Assembly (NCBI RefSeq): GCF_017654505.1
Contig: NC_054539.1
Coordinates: 68,949,256-69,013,255, forward strand
Length of the DNA: 64,000 nucleotides
Source: Polyodon spathula
Lineage: Eukaryota > Chordata > Actinopteri > Acipenseriformes > Polyodontidae
Direction: 5' to 3'
Position numbers and translations under genes: made by a program
In this document: positions 1-15,300 of the stretch, in pieces
Numbering within the stretch: position 1 is the stretch's first letter
How the letters are laid out: each line of letters starts with the position of its first letter
Notes under the pieces: generated by a model
Databases searched by the model: none
What the model was told of the DNA's origin: nothing
The model's input: the letters and a program-made list of their open reading frames with translations, nothing else

Positions 1-248
1 TGATCTGTCAATTCTAGTGTAACAGCGTGTTTAGCAAAATAGCCAGATGCTGTGAGTCCTTTTGTTACACAGCACATGACTGTTCATAATACATCATTTA
101 CAGTTGTGTGCACACATCTGTAGTACAAAGGTTTAAAAAAAATAATAAAAAATTAAAGTGACCTTGCTAGTATTCAGGCAATTACCAAAATATGCTGTGA
201 AGACTAGGATTCTGTCTCCTTAAGTGGCAAATATAACTTGTTTTCCAG

Positions 249-326
249 GCACATACAAACCTCGGGTTCGCTGTTACGATACTTACCAGTTATCTTTGAA
301 GTTTGAAAGGTGTCTGGACTCGGATG
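249..326 (+). CDS. NOL10: NOL10 exon (first in window)
   Basis: The acceptor is TTTTCCAG and the donor is GTAAGT. The exon opens mid-codon (second base of a Gly codon) and encodes [20 protein letters not shown] followed by RCLDSD, inside the WD40 domain. Confidence 0.94.
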
Positions 327-2264
327 GTAAGTAGAAACTATCATCAAAAAGGAGGAATCCACAACATTTTAGTATTTTTATGTTGCCAATACCAAAAGTG
401 TTCATCTAGGGCAAAGAAATATGCTAGTTTCTACTTCACACACAGCAAACACTGTGGTGCTGTCTGTGTTTCCATTTTAATTTTCACTATTGAAAATTGC
501 ACCATATGGAAACTCAGTACTTTATAATAGGCTGGTATAGGCTAAGCCCTCCACTGCACAGGTTATGTTTACAGTGGCCTAATTAGTTCTACACCCTTAT
601 AAAGGTTTATCATAGCATTACTATTGCTAATAGTTCCTATTGGAAAACTGGAAAAAATGAAGGGGGTTATCCCATTGTGTGTAACTTAACTTTTACATCT
701 GGTCCCTTTATTCTAATTTGTCTGTTTATTCCAACTTGGGAATATAAATGTGTAAACCTCAAATGTATTCAGATATTCAAACATAATCATTGTCCTTAAA
801 AAAAATTCTATCTTTATCTATCTATTTTAATTAATTAATTAATCTCCCACAGAAGTACAAATAGGTTGTGAAGGGCTGAATTAAATTCAGTAAACAAAGT
901 GGCTAATGACACATTGTTAACTTATGCATTTTTTTTTTAGCTTTTGGACCTTGAATAATAATTTCTAATGAAATACAGATGGAAACTCAGTTTTTGTTCT
1001 TATATTACAGTCCGCATAATAGAAAATAGGATCACAACATAAAAAACAAACCTTGATCGCAGTACATAACGTTTCCCTTCAGCTTTTCTTGCTAAGAGAA
1101 ACAGCCTCTGATTCAGACTCGCTCCCCAAATCTGAAGCATTGTTAACTTGCACCTTTTTTTTTTTGCTTTTGGATCAGTACCTGCGATTTTCAGTGGATG
1201 TCACTGTTTGGCTGCTTGAATTGTGTGTGCATCCTAATCTGTACTTTGTTTACTTTTTGATCTTTTTAAATGGGGAATAAAGAATTGCATTCTGGCAAGG
1301 TGGTGTTAATTAATCTCTGGTGGACAGAGACATGTTTTTTTTTCTTTGCCTTTTGAATATGTCAAGCATTGTTCATTCGAATATTCTGATATTGGTCCCA
1401 GCACAAGTTTTATTTCTCCTTTATTGAGTAATAACAGAATAGCTGACCTCCAGAGAAACCAATGGGAGAGTGGGGGCTAGTTGTTGTATGTTTGTACTTC
1501 TAGCCTACTGCTCTGTCTCAACAATAGACATCAGACTTCTCTGTTGCACAAAATTGTAACAATGTACACAACACAAGCAGCGTGTCTTCCTGTTCACATT
1601 CCTGTTCATGTTCTTTTTCTTTCTCCACAGTTGTAACTTTTGATATCTTATCAGACGATTACTCAAAGGTGCGTGTTGCAGTATTACAAGTTGATCCATG
1701 TTTGTAACTCCTTAACTATTGTGCCCCAGTTCTACTAGCAATCTGTGGGTTCACAGCTTTGTTTCTAAACTGCACTATTTAAGTAAAATAAAATTGAGGA
1801 AGTGTGAGTATGTTACAGTTCAGTACACACATGCCAGAGTAAAAGAAAACTATGGAAGAGTTGAACCAAATTAATAAACAGAACTGTCAGCTGCAACATA
1901 CAAATTAGTGTATTAAATGTTACCATTGTTCTTGTAAAAGTATAAACTTAATCCCCTCCCCAAATGCCTTAGAAATACAGTAAACTTTTGTCTATAACTT
2001 GAAAGGATAATTTAAGTGTTTTTTCTTTTCTTCTTTCCCAGCTGGTTTTCCTGCACTGTAACCGCTATGTAGAATTTCATTCACAGCACGGCCATTATTA
2101 CAAGACACGAATACCAAAGTTTGGTAGAGACTTTTCATATCACTATCCATCATGTGATTTGTACTTTGTTGGAGCAAGGTAAGGAGGATTCAATTGTTAT
2201 GCGGTGGGTAGAAAAAAATGTGCTGTTTAATTAAGAGAACCTGATGCAGATAGTTATTGAATAA

Positions 2265-2326
<62 letters not shown>

Positions 2327-5300
2327 GGATATACTCGAATGTATATATGGGGAATATACATGAAATTCAATTTCTAATATCTGTTGTTAATGTGTTTTTG
2401 TTGTAGCTCAGAAGTGTACAGACTTAATCTGGAACAAGGAAAATTTCTGAATTCCTTACAAACAGATGCTGCGTAAGTATTTTTTCCAAAAATCTGTGCA
2501 CCTTTCAGCAGTTTTGTATAATTCCACTAGAGGGCACATGTATTCTGCAGTACAGTTTAGTTTTGGGGGGGGGGGGAGATTGCGCATGCAGTCCTACTAA
2601 TTGTAAATATTCCTTAAATAATTAACTTTCATTAATAAGTTTGTTTGGTTATAGTAAACATTATTCCTGGTTTATGGATAATAATACATTGGGCAATGTG
2701 AATATTGAATGTCATTGTAAATGTATTTTTACAAAATATGATTAAAAGGTTAGGGTTATGTTAAATTTTACATTTTTAAATAGATGACATTTATTCAAAA
2801 CTTGTTTCTTTTAGTATTTCTAAATTCAGCACTATAGAGTTTAGTAAAACATGCATCACCTTTCCAGGGGGATATTAACTTTAACACCATGTATACAAAC
2901 ATATTGTACAACTGCATTTCTTTAATAGAAAATAACACATGCTGTACTTTATTTAATTTCAGGGAGAACAATGTGTGTGACATTAACCCTGTCCATTACC
3001 TGTTTGCTACTGGCACAGCAGAGGTACATGTAAAAATGTAATCACTTGGATTTCCAGCTTAGGGTTGACTTTGATTTATACATGTATAAACCTGATCATT
3101 TATCAATTAACCCACCATGCATGTAATATCTTTTTATATTCCAAATGTCTTCTCCATCGTTCGGATTTTTAAAATTGATGACAACAGCATAACTGCCTAA
3201 TGGATGTTTATTTGTTAGGGTAAAGTGGAGTGCTGGGATCCAAGGACTAGAGGTCGTGTTGGCTTACTGGACTGTGCTTTAAGCAGTGTGACAGAAGATA
3301 CAGAGTAAGTGATGCCTTTTGATTGATGTTAAACTAGAGATTAGAGGCAGCTGCCATTTGGTATATTGAGCCTGGCAAGCATTCATCTACAGTAGTATCA
3401 CATTATTTTATTTAGTAAAGACCAAAGAGTTTTTCTGTAGTTCACTTACCATGTATTGCACATTTCTGAATGCGAACTGGTGTGAAGATGTCTTGTATCT
3501 GGTGTTGCAGAAGGACCCCTTTTCTTTTTGGTACAAGAGTGTCAAACCATATCAAAGCATGCAGAAGTATTGAGTAGTATGTTCTGAGATGGATTTTGGG
3601 ATTTTTCTTCTCTGTTTAGGGTGGAAGGTTTACCATCGGTGTCTGCTTTGAAGTTCAATGGGGCTTTGCACATGGCAGTCGGAACAAGCACAGGCCAGGT
3701 AAGGAAACAGTGCCAAGCAAAACCCTTTTAGAGATTTTGTAGATGATTGAGCTTTATCGACCCTAATATAGTCCTTACTCTGCCGTAGCTTCAGAAACCC
3801 AATAATATAACTAAAACCGGTGAAGGCACTGGCCGAAACATGTTTAGTGTTGTCTTTTAAGATTTTCCCTTTTTCTCATCTAGATTTTGATGTATGATCT
3901 CCGCTCTAATCGTCCACTTCTTGTCAAGGATCACCATTATGGGCTTCCGATCAAATCCATTCATTTCCAGGATCAATTAGATTTGGTTTTGTCTGCAGAT
4001 TCCAAGATCATAAAGATGTGGAATAAAGATACGGTGAGTCAACATATTGTAAAGAAATCGCTTTCTCACAGTAAAATACTGTATTCTAGTTCAGATTATC
4101 CAACTGTCTGAAAGTCATCATATTTATCCATCTGTGCCCAAGGTATGTTGTGATTTGAAATTAGTTATTTATTTTATTTAAAGACCCAGAATATTTCTTA
4201 ACAAAATAATAAGACATATTACTACTCTGTCTTTCTAGATAATGTTATGTGGTCACTAGGTAACAAAAACCTACAACAGTTTTGAACAAACACTAACTAT
4301 CTGGAAACAATGGACTCCAATGAGTTGGAAGAACCTTGAAAACCAAATCTTAGTCTGTTTTAATAATCTTACCAATTGCAGGTCTTAATTCTGTCACCTC
4401 AAAAACCCAGTCTAACATTGACATCTTTGTCTTAATGTATTGAGTGCCAACAAGAGTCTCTATGGCAATTGGATTAATCAGGATGGGATAGCATGTATTG
4501 TCCTAATTAATACAGAGTCAAATAGTGGCTGTATTTGTGCATGTTTTAGATCATTAAAATAGTACCCCTTAATTCTTTTCATTGTAATTTTAAATTGTTC
4601 ATGACTAGTAAACACATTCTCTTGTTTTTTTGTAGGGAAAAATATTTTCGACCCTTGAACCAGAACATGATATAAACGACGTCTGTCTCTATCCCAATTC
4701 AGGTATGTGCTGTTCAGCTTCTGCAGAGAGGAAAGGTCCTTTCATCATTTGCTTGAAATGTTTTAAGTTAGCCATACTGAGAGATTCTCGTACTGGTGTT
4801 TTTATTCTTCAGCATTACTTCAGGTTATTTGTTTGGAAGATTTCAAATATGCTCATGTGTACTGCCTTTAGTTTTAACAAAATCAATAATGTTTGCAAAA
4901 TCTGAGCAGATTTTTGACTTTTTGGGACCAGTGGCTGAACACATGAAACATTTAAACATAACCCTTACAGTTATACTTGCCTCATTTAAGGAGTCTCACA
5001 CACTACCAGCAAAGCAAATTAATGTTCAATTCACAAAAATGTCAATACATGTAACTTGTACATATATGTATGTTATCTTTTTTTTTCTCTTTAAAATAAA
5101 AAAAAATAATAATCTTTGGAAACTTGAAACAGACCTGAAACAATTTGCTTTGAATATGTTCATATATATATATCTTCCAATTACCATTGATGAAGAAAAT
5201 CTCTTGATTTTATTTCCCCGCAGGAATGTTGTTTACAGCTAATGAAGATCCTAAAATGAATACTTTTTACATTCCTGTAAGTTATTTATCTATTGTAATG

Positions 5301-5396
5301 CTTTCAGACCTTTTACTTTTGCATTTGAATACAACAGAGGGACATAACAGATTGATACTTACTGTGATTTGATCTTAAACAAGATGTTAAATGAGC

Positions 5397-5433
<37 letters not shown>

Positions 5434-8400
5434 GATGTATTGATAAACTTGCTCAGTCAGGCACAATATATTTAAGTCTTTTATTGTAACTGTGCTGCAC
5501 CTAATCAAATGAAGGACCGGGGTCTGTGGTAACTATTATCAGTGCTGCTTGATTTCAGATGAGGTGGTTTAAAATTTCTATTCAGGTGTCTGTTTTTTGA
5601 ACTGTGATTTATTTCTTTATTTTAAATGTTGTCCAATGGAAATTCTGTGTTAAACTGAATCTTGTTGTCTTTCTTGTCTAAAGGCCTTGGGTCCTGCTCC
5701 ACGCTGGTGCTCTTTCTTAGATAACCTCACAGAGGAGCTGGAGGAGAACCCTGAGACCACTGTGTATGACGACTACAAGTTTGTCACCCGAAAGGACTTG
5801 GACAGCTTGGGTAAGCAACCTCTTTCGTTGGATCAGTCTCTGCTATAACTGGGGTTATTTTGGAATCAAACAGTGGACAGTGCCAAACCCCAATTCTGGC
5901 GTCATGCAAATTGTAATCCACATTTGATTAAAATTATGAATGAAGACATTCCATTTAATTATAAAAAGGGCCAGCTGTCATGAAGTTAGTATTCTGCATT
6001 CTGCATGGTGATGGAATCCCTCCTTGAGACTGATAGTCTTTATATTTAGCTGGTGATGCAATAATACCTCTCAGCTGCAGCATCCTCTGAGAGTCATGGC
6101 AGCAGTCCTAGCATTCTGTGGCACCTTGTTTGGTGCTTTCACTTGCCATGTTCCACTGCTGTCCAGTGGATTTTCTTTTTGTTTGTCACTGCTGCTGTAC
6201 AAAGTGGTTAAGGGTCTTTATAACAGTCAAAAATTGATGGGCCCACCCACTGTGCTAGACTTGTCACCCTCGGTAATACAAATCAAGATAACCGCATTGC
6301 ATAGCTGTACTTGTGTGTAAGTTTGAGGAAAGCTTAATGATAACCAGGTTGCAAACCAAGTACAGGCAATAGCAAATTGATTAACATCATAATGGTTCAA
6401 TTTATATTCATGGAAACATTTAAAGAATCTTAGCATGTTTTCTGTATGGGAACAATATGATTCCTTCAATAACCCTAACACCAGCCAATCAGAATACAGT
6501 ATAGCTTTATTTATAAACAATATCTTCTCTTTCAGGACTTGCACATCTAATTGGTTCCCCGTTGCTCCGGGCCTACATGCATGGATTCTTCATGGATATT
6601 CGATTGTATCACAAGGTGATACTACGACAGCAGTAACATTGTCAAAGTGGATGTTCTTTTTTTTCTGTATGGAATTTTGAATATGGGTTATTTCAGAAAG
6701 TTTAATAATGATTTGCTTTATAGGTTAAGACCATGGCAAACCCATTTGCCTATGACGAATACCGCAAAGAGAAGATCAGGCAGAAGATAGAAGAAACAAG
6801 GGCTCAGAGAGTCCAGATAAAGGTAAAGAAGGATGAGTGTTTCATAATGCTTTTGAATTGTTTACTGATAAACAACGCCGGTTGGAATGAGGTGTTTATA
6901 TCTATGATTTAGTACAGCTCTATATGCATAGTTGTGACTTGCTCAGTCAACACTCCAGGCTCAAGAACACAGTATCTTGGATGAATACTGGAAATGACTA
7001 AATCTGTTTTTCATGGACCTCCTTTCACTGGATTTTTATTACATGTTCTAATGTTAGTAAGTGGGTCAATAAATGCCCCCTGAGGGAGAACACCAAAAGG
7101 GTTAATACAGATCTGAAAGAATTAATTTCAACTACCGTAATATTAAATAAGAATGCTCTGATTGCATAACCGGAAATGTATAATCATCTGTGATTTTAGA
7201 TTTATCATTTAACATTTTCTTGTTTCTTTTAAATTTAGAAATTGCCAAAGGTCAACAAACAGCTGGCTATAAAACTGATTGAAGAAGAGGAGGAGGCAGA
7301 CCAGAGGACATTGAAGAAAAAGAAGGGAAAGGTAAATGCTGTGTCCATGTAGCCACTCCTAGCATCATCAAAGCTGTTTAAAACCTCCTTCATGAGTGAC
7401 GGTAGAACCACCACTGCACTGGGAGGACCGGAATGTGGGCGTGCATGGATGAACTTGGGCACGTTAAGTAAGTGAGCGGCTCAGAGCGGCTCAGTAAAAG
7501 AATCAGCTTAACGACTTGCTTAGTTCCTCTCCTGCTGGAGCCGCTCAGAGCGCTCCTGAGCATTTTTCATCAGTGATCAGAGTGAGCGAACTGAATGGCC
7601 ACCTGCAGGAAACAAGTGGCAGGATTGACAAATATGTTTGGCAAGAACGATGAACTGGTTTTGATTTATGAAGTTATGTATTCATTGGCTAAATAAGATG
7701 GTAAAAGTGGTTGTTTTCGAATTTGTATCATTTAATTTCATTTAAAAAAAATGTAGAGCTGTTTTACGGTTATTAATGTATTGTTATTAGGCTTATAGTA
7801 TTAATATTATTCATCATTTTCATTAATAATGTATTGTTGGTATTAAACACAGCCAGATATGAGGTTCAGTACAAACAGAGCGCCAAACTCAGTGAGGTAC
7901 AGCAGGGGACAGTAACTTCACACAGGGCCATTTCATCTACCATCACCTCAGAAACACAAACAAGCAAAGAATTATTATTCTCCATTTTTAAATGTCGCTC
8001 GGCGCTCTTGTGGAGCGGAGCGTTAAGTCATTTAAATGAGCTCAGTGTGCATTCTGAGTGTTCTATTACACTTGCATTTTACATTAGATTGTTATAGGTC
8101 ACGTTGATCTTTTATATATAATAGAATTATTTATTTTTTTTGAAGGCTTGAATTTTGTAGTTCCCACTGTTGCAGGGTATGCATCAAGGATTCTACAAGT
8201 TAAAAGCTACTTCATGTTAACTTTCGCTGTTTGAAATATGTTTGACTCCTAGAATCTGCCAAACATCCTGAGCGACGATCGGTTCAAAGTGATGTTTGAG
8301 AACCCGGATTACCAGGTGGACGAGGCTAGCGAGGAGTTCAGACTCCTGAACCCTATTGTGTCCAAGGTGAACGAGAAGAGGAAGAAGCAGCTGCGGAAGC

Positions 8401-11393
8401 TGGAGTGTGAATTAGCACCTGAACAGGTAGGAATGACACTGACCTTTTCACTCTGTCTTAGGATAAGGTTACAAAGAGGAAGATAGCTGCAATGAATAGT
8501 TGTGTTTTAGCTTCCTGAGGAATTCGAAGCAATACCACTGTTCTCCAAAAGCGAGAGAAACGGGTTCCAGTAATCGTGACTGGAAGAGAGAAGCAGCACA
8601 TCGCTGTAATGCTCTGTGTGACAGCAGACTGTTGCAAGCTACCTCTATGTGTTGTTTTCTTGTGTGCAATTGAGGTTGTGTCTTTGTAAATACATCTTTT
8701 GGCATTTTTATTTTTTCCTAAAATTGAGGGTGGGAAATTTGGGCTGCATCTTTTGATAGTATCTATTGTTTCACAAACACCTTTTTAAAATAAGCAAATT
8801 TAAGGGCTGCAGCTCGCAGGAATATGTAGTTGAGTATAAAACAGTGTCTGTATAAACGCGATTCATTGGTCCTCCACACATTATTCCAGCCATCAGGGGT
8901 CAGTAATTGTAGTAGTGCCCACGTGTTTCTGACTAAAGAGTATGTGTGGCAGAACTAAATTAGTAAAAAGAAAAATGCTGGCTAGTAGATTGTCTCTGCA
9001 TCCTGCTATTCTGTGAACAACGGATCTAGTTTCTGTGTTGCCAGTAGGAACTCCTTACTGGAACACAACAAGGCTTGAATTTCAGCGCGGGATCGCAGGA
9101 ATCGCGCAGTTTCCAAGTTGCTGCTGCATGTCTGCAACTTTCAGTGCAGGAAAATCCTGCAGAGATATTAAAACACCAAGCTACTGTAATTTTCACCCAA
9201 TTTAGATGCCTAAGGAAGCGGGTGTCAGTGACGAAAGCACTATGAGCAGCATTCTGAGCTGGTTTAAATAAATAAATAAAAGTAGTGCTCGATATTTTAA
9301 GTGCCGCGAGACTTTATTCCCTCATACGTGATTCTCTGTCGCTATCTATAAGCATTATAGAAACTCAGTACACTGCAGTAAGTAAACAGTTTTGGAGAAA
9401 AAAAAGACAATATTAAGTCTATTTAGGAGTTTTGCTTTCGCTTTAACTCTTAAAACTCAGCCGCATTCATTTTTGGGCGCCGGCGCACCTAAGGTTACGC
9501 ACATATTACTCGGGCACCGTAAAAGCCACCTACCAAAGGCTTGTTTAAAAGTGCAGACTGGGTTTTCCAAAGACTTATTCGGTGTGTGTATGCGGTACTT
9601 CTAGCCGGAACTACGATCGCCTGAAGTTAAGCCTCTCATCATGTAACAGAGTTCACAGCTTAGGTTTCATTTTGAGTTTATTGCTCCGTCATTGTAGCGG
9701 CTAGACTGAAAAGGGGCAGTATCGTTGGAAAGCTCAGAATCTCAGCTCCCCCCCATGTTCATTTCATGTTGAGGTTCAATGGTACAGTGGGGGGTTTTTG
9801 GTTTTTTTTTTTTTAGCCATCTAGATTATATATATATATAGATATAGATAGATAGATAGATAGATAGATACATACAGTGCCTTGCAAAAGTATTCAGACC
9901 CCTGACCAATTCTCTCATATTACCGAAATTTCATTCTGTTTGATATTTTATTTTTAAACACTGAAACTCAGAATCAATTATTGTACGGTGACATTGGTTT
10001 TATGTTGGGAAATATTTTTAAGAAAAAAAACGAAATATCTTGCTTGCATAAGTATTCAACCCCTGTGCTGTGGAAGCTCCCAGTTTGCACCGATGAAAGA
10101 AATTGCCCTAACGAGGACACAATTACCTTACCATTGGCCTCCACCTGTGAACCATTAAAGTTGCTGTCACATTTTCTGGATAAAAAACCCCACTGTTGAA
10201 GGATCATTGGTAAGGCTGTGAATCTGAAGGAAAATGAAGACCAAAGAGCATTCTACAGAAGTTAGCGATAAAGTAATACAAATGCATAGATTAGGCAAAG
10301 GGTACAAAATAATATCCAAGTGTTTGGATATCCCAGTGAGCACAGTTGGATCAATAATCAGAAAGTGGAAGCTGCATCACACCGCCCGGGCACTGCCAAG
10401 AAAAGGCCGTCCCTCAAAATTCAGCGATAGAAGCAGTTACTCAAAAAGTACCATCTGAAAGCGCGTCTGGAGTTTGCCAGAAAGCATGAGATTGACCCAG
10501 CTGCGATGTGGGAAAAGGTTTTGTGGTCAGATGAGACCAAGATAGAGCTTTTTGGCCAAAACTCAAACCGCTATGTGTGGCGCTAACCTAACACTGCCCA
10601 TGCCTCAAGACACACCATCCCTACAGTGAAGTGTGGTGGTGGCAGCATCATGCTGTGGGGATGCGTCTCATCAGCAGGGACTGGGCATCTTGTTACAACT
10701 GAAAGAAGAATGGATGGAGCAAAATACAGGAAAATACTGCAAGAGAATCTGCTTCAGTCCGCTAAAAAACTGAAGCTTGGGAGGAAATTCACCTTTCAGC
10801 AGGACAATGATCCCAAGCACAAGGCCAAAGCAACACTGGAGTGGCTCAAGAACAAAAAGATGAATGTCCTACAGTGGCAGGTGAAAGTCCTGATCTCAAT
10901 CCCATTGAGAATCTGTGGCACTATTTGAAAATTGCGGTCCACAAGCGTCGTCCAACCGACCTGAACAACCTGGAGCAAATCTGCCAAGAAGAATGGGCCA
11001 AAATCACTCCAACACTGTGTACAAAGCTGGTACATACTTACCCCAAAAGACTTAAAGCTGTTATTGCAGTGAAAGGTGGCTCTAACAAATATTAACGTGA
11101 AAGGAAATTTTGTGACTTTCGTTTGATAAGTTACATTCATGCAGTACAAACTATTATGTATGTTTAACTCAGTGGGCTCAGTGTAAATAGTTTAAAAAAC
11201 AGAAATGGAGCGCTGGTTTAAAAGAAAAGCACCTTTTTATTCTGCTGCAGCAAAAACTTCACGTCAGGCAATGGTAAAAGCAATGGAGAGTCTCACAGTG
11301 ATGATCAGCAGTCAGGTCTCCTGAAAGCAGTTTATTTTAAAGCAACACCAGTGTGAATGATGATGCAGTAAAATACATACAGTTTTTTATATG

Positions 11394-11427
<34 letters not shown>

Positions 11428-12233
11428 TCCCCCCCTAAAATTTGGAAACCCCCCCCCAGGGTTCAGCACACTGGGGGACAAGTCGTGTGGCCTCTTAGTA
11501 GGGTCCCCCCCCCCCCCCCCCCCCCCAAACACACACAAAATGAAATTCAAGCCTGACTCAAAGAACATGAGCTGGAACATTTTGAAAGGGAACTGTAGTC
11601 CGCAAAACCCTGCCTGTGAAGTGCTGGAACTTGAGTAGGAATGACACTGTAGTAATTCACAGTGGACACCACCAGTAGATGCAAGATATCAGTCATGGTG
11701 AACATTGTATTTTGCTGAATTACATATTCCTGCTCACTGTACGATCAGACTTGAATTTTGTTTCTTTAAGATTTAATCATTTTTTTCTAATTTTTTTTTT
11801 TTGAGTGACCAATTATAATCTGTTTATTTTCCCCCAATTTGGAATGTCCAATTTTATGGGGTTTTTTTTTCTCCTCACCGCAGTAAAAAAACCTGTTTTA
11901 TTTCTAGTTTGTAAAGATGTTAAACAATATGTTGGTACCTCTTAACACAAAAACAATGATCCACCCAATATGGTAAATGCCTTTCATGTTAGAACTGGAC
12001 ATCAAAAGAGAGGCCAACACCTGTTTCAAAATGCCTTGGAGGTCAGCTAGGCCCTAGCAAGGACAAAGTGACCAGAAAGATCTTTACCAACTTACTGTCT
12101 AAGTAGGAATTTAACCAGAATCTGACTTAATCTTTAACCCATTCTGTGAGTTCTGTTCTAAGACCAAAAATTGATTTTATCTAAATAGTGTTCCAACATA
12201 TAATATGTGTGTGTGTGTATATATATATATATG

Positions 12234-12330
<97 letters not shown>

Positions 12331-15300
12331 TATATATTGTAGATACATCTGCACTAGGTGGCGCTAACTCTTTATTCTATAAGACACTTTGTCTTATGTC
12401 GTCTGGGCTACATGTGCAAGGAAGTCAGCAACTAGAACAGAAGATCAGGTCCTGAACTCTGGTTAAAGCACTTTAAGAAAAAAAAATCATCTCTGAAGTG
12501 ATTACATGTACAAAATTTTCTTCGTAAGAGTTGCATTTATCACTCAACAGATAACACTAGGCTTTTAGGCACCAAACTGTGACGGCACTCATTCAGTTTC
12601 CACTTCCATTACAGAAGGAAGAGGAAGAGCCGGAGGGCAAGCCCAGCGATGCAGAGAGCTCTGAGAGCTCGGACGATGACAAGGGCTGGGTGGATGAGGT
12701 GAGGAAGCAGCGCAAGCTCATGTACTTCGAGGAGAGGGCCAAGCGGCAGGAGAGGAAGGAGAAAGCACGCGAGGATCGTCGCACCTCCCTGGAGCCCAAG
12801 TTCTTTGAGATCAAAGCAGGAGAGGAGTTTAGGAGCTTCAAAGATGCAGCCAGAAAACAGAAGCTACAGAAGTGAGTTTGCATGTGTTTTTGTTAGTTTG
12901 TTTTCGGTTTAAAATCTTGCAGGTATTGATGTCTTAATACTGAGTGGTGGGGGTGGTGGTGCTGGTGGTGGTGTTGTTAAGGCAAAGCACAATTTTAGCA
13001 GTATTTATTTCAAGTAGTTGGAACTGGAATATTCAGCTCCGGAATAAGAACATCCTATTTACATCCACTCATTCTCTAATTAATGACAACTACACAATTG
13101 TGGCAAATAGAGAGAGGTGTCGGGATGGGGAAAATGATTGGACAGTCAGATATACAAAAGGGCAGATGGTTATGTTGTGTCATCCCAACTCTCTAACACT
13201 GTCTTATGTGTAGTTTTATTGGGTTTAATCCAGAAGGAACCAGCACAGCAGGTGTTGTATTGTAGTTCAGTGCAGTACCTCACTGTTAAATTTAGAAAAG
13301 GGCTCCACAATTTGGAATAATGGTTGAAGCCAAGAAATGGCATTGCAAAATTCAATTAACTGTATTTTCTGCATTTGTAATCTCCATAGCAATGTACTGC
13401 AGATTACTACAGATGACCTAATGCTTAAACAGAGGTATCCACATAGAGCTTAAGGCCTGTTGTAACTTTAAGTAAGGAGGGGGCTAACTCCCAAAATAGC
13501 CAACCTTTTCCAGTTTGGCAATTTGCCAGTTAAGAGCAGGAGTGTTGACAACCAGCCAAGGGTTACTTTCATTGCTTAACAAAATGACATGGCCAGCCTG
13601 TGAGCAAGCATAGAGGATTATATATGGCACATAGTTGCACATGGATTGGATGCTCAGAGGCACTGGAACATTACTGTGTTGGGCTATGTGTTAATGTTGC
13701 TGACTGTATTACCATTCACAATTATGTTTAGCTGATGCCAAGAGAGGGGGATGCAGCCATTGTGTACATGTACAGTCATTAAAACCAAGTAGAACTCTGT
13801 GCTGGTAATTTTATTTATTCTGGCAACATCTCGACGTCCACCCCAACAAAAAAAAGTTTTGATGGATTTTGGTGGTTATGACAGCAAAGCATTGGATACT
13901 GATGATCTTCCTTTTATTCACAAGGCATAGTTGGCTTCCCCACATGCCTCAAGCTTTCCCTGGTGTGCCCACCAATTTGTGTAGCTTCTGTTTTAGACGG
14001 ACTGAAAAGTTGCCCAGTGGCAAACGTTTTGTGGCTTGAGCAGACTTAGACAACCAAACCCTTTTCAACCCTTTTCAGTGTTCTTTATTCTTTAACCAAC
14101 CGTGCAACAGCTAAGCCCTTAAGGCTGAAAAAACATTTTGAAGTCATTACAAATACTTGTATTGAACCTGTTAGTTAGTTCGGCATTAGGTTAATGGCAT
14201 TTGAGGTTAAAGGCACTCCTTTTTTGATAAACAAACAAATAACTTGCACTAAGATTTTCCTTAACTCTTAAATTCTCTGCCCAACAGGACAACGCTTGAA
14301 GATCGGCTTAAGTTTGAAGAGAAATCGGGAACTTTGAATGTGTCGGACGCCACAGTGGGCAGCAAGCAGCTGACATTTAAATTGAAGAAGGTTAGTTTGC
14401 ATGCCCTTTGCTTCCTTGTTATATAAAAATGCTAAAGGACATTAAATTCAATGACAAATGTTTTTGACTAGAAGTCCTTTTCAAAGCTTTGTTTTTTTTT
14501 TTTTTTTTTTTTTAAATAGCTGTGAATATAAAGTTGTACTGTACAGTGGTATGCAAACTCAGTGTGATTTACTACTAAGAGTTGTACCGAATTTGTACAG
14601 TACTTACTGTAATTGAGTCATTCTGCACCACTTTCAACCATTTTCATAAGGACTGAAAATAAACTTGTGAATACTGTAAATGTGTGAGTTGTGTTACGTG
14701 TATGCATGTTAATGCCATGGATCATGCGCCTGTGTTGTTGTTTTATAATACAGTAAATATTTCGCATTGAGTTCAAGATCTATTTCTGCAGCCTGACCAA
14801 CCATTTCTTTTTAAAGCCAAATGTATGTAAAATGTATTTACCTTTTCTATGAACAAATCATGTATGTAGTGATAGGCAATGCTAGGAATTGTTCCAGATT
14901 ACATGTGCATATTACCATGTTCTTTAAGATTAGATTGTTGAAAATGTGCAGTGAATCAAAGCAGTAAAGAGCAAAGAGAAGTTTTGGATCCTACTTTATC
15001 TGTAGGGTGGTTGTTTTGTGCTGGGAACACTCCTGTGGTGGGTGAATATCATTAGACAATGCCATGAGTAAACTCAGGCTTGAATATAAACTTTTTTTGT
15101 TTTCTCCCAGAGGAGAACTTACTTTGTTCTGGCAGGAATTAAATAATCTGACAGTTTAAAATCTCATGGGAAATGATATACCAGGGTCTGTGTCAGCAAC
15201 TGAGATCAAATGTCTTGAAATGCTGCCCTGCTGGTGATGGGAATGCCCTAGGCAGCTGCCTGTTTGAAATAATACCACAGCTAAGTGGGGGCCCCCAGTA

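Larger units (their letters stand above)
8427..12614. other. NOL10 4.2-kb intron with transposon and microsatellites
   Basis: This is the longest NOL10 intron in the window. It contains an unexplained, relatively CpG-rich stretch (about 9040-9650), a GATA/TA microsatellite, a broken Tc1-like element, T and C homopolymers, a SINE tail fragment and a (TG)n(TA)n tract. No extra exon is supported. Confidence 0.8.

Noticed and set aside
4796..5242. 148-codon plus-strand open frame
   Set aside because: It covers a NOL10 intron and part of the next exon in the wrong frame. Composition is AT-rich with low-complexity runs and no family match.
12593..12883. 96-codon minus-strand frame opposite the acidic NOL10 exon
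   Set aside because: A Ser/Leu-rich antisense shadow of the GAG-rich exon.
14257..14287. U12-type branch-site-like TTCCTTAAC before a NOL10 acceptor
   Set aside because: The intron's donor is GTGAGT (U2 type) and the motif lies too far from the acceptor for a convincing minor-class intron.
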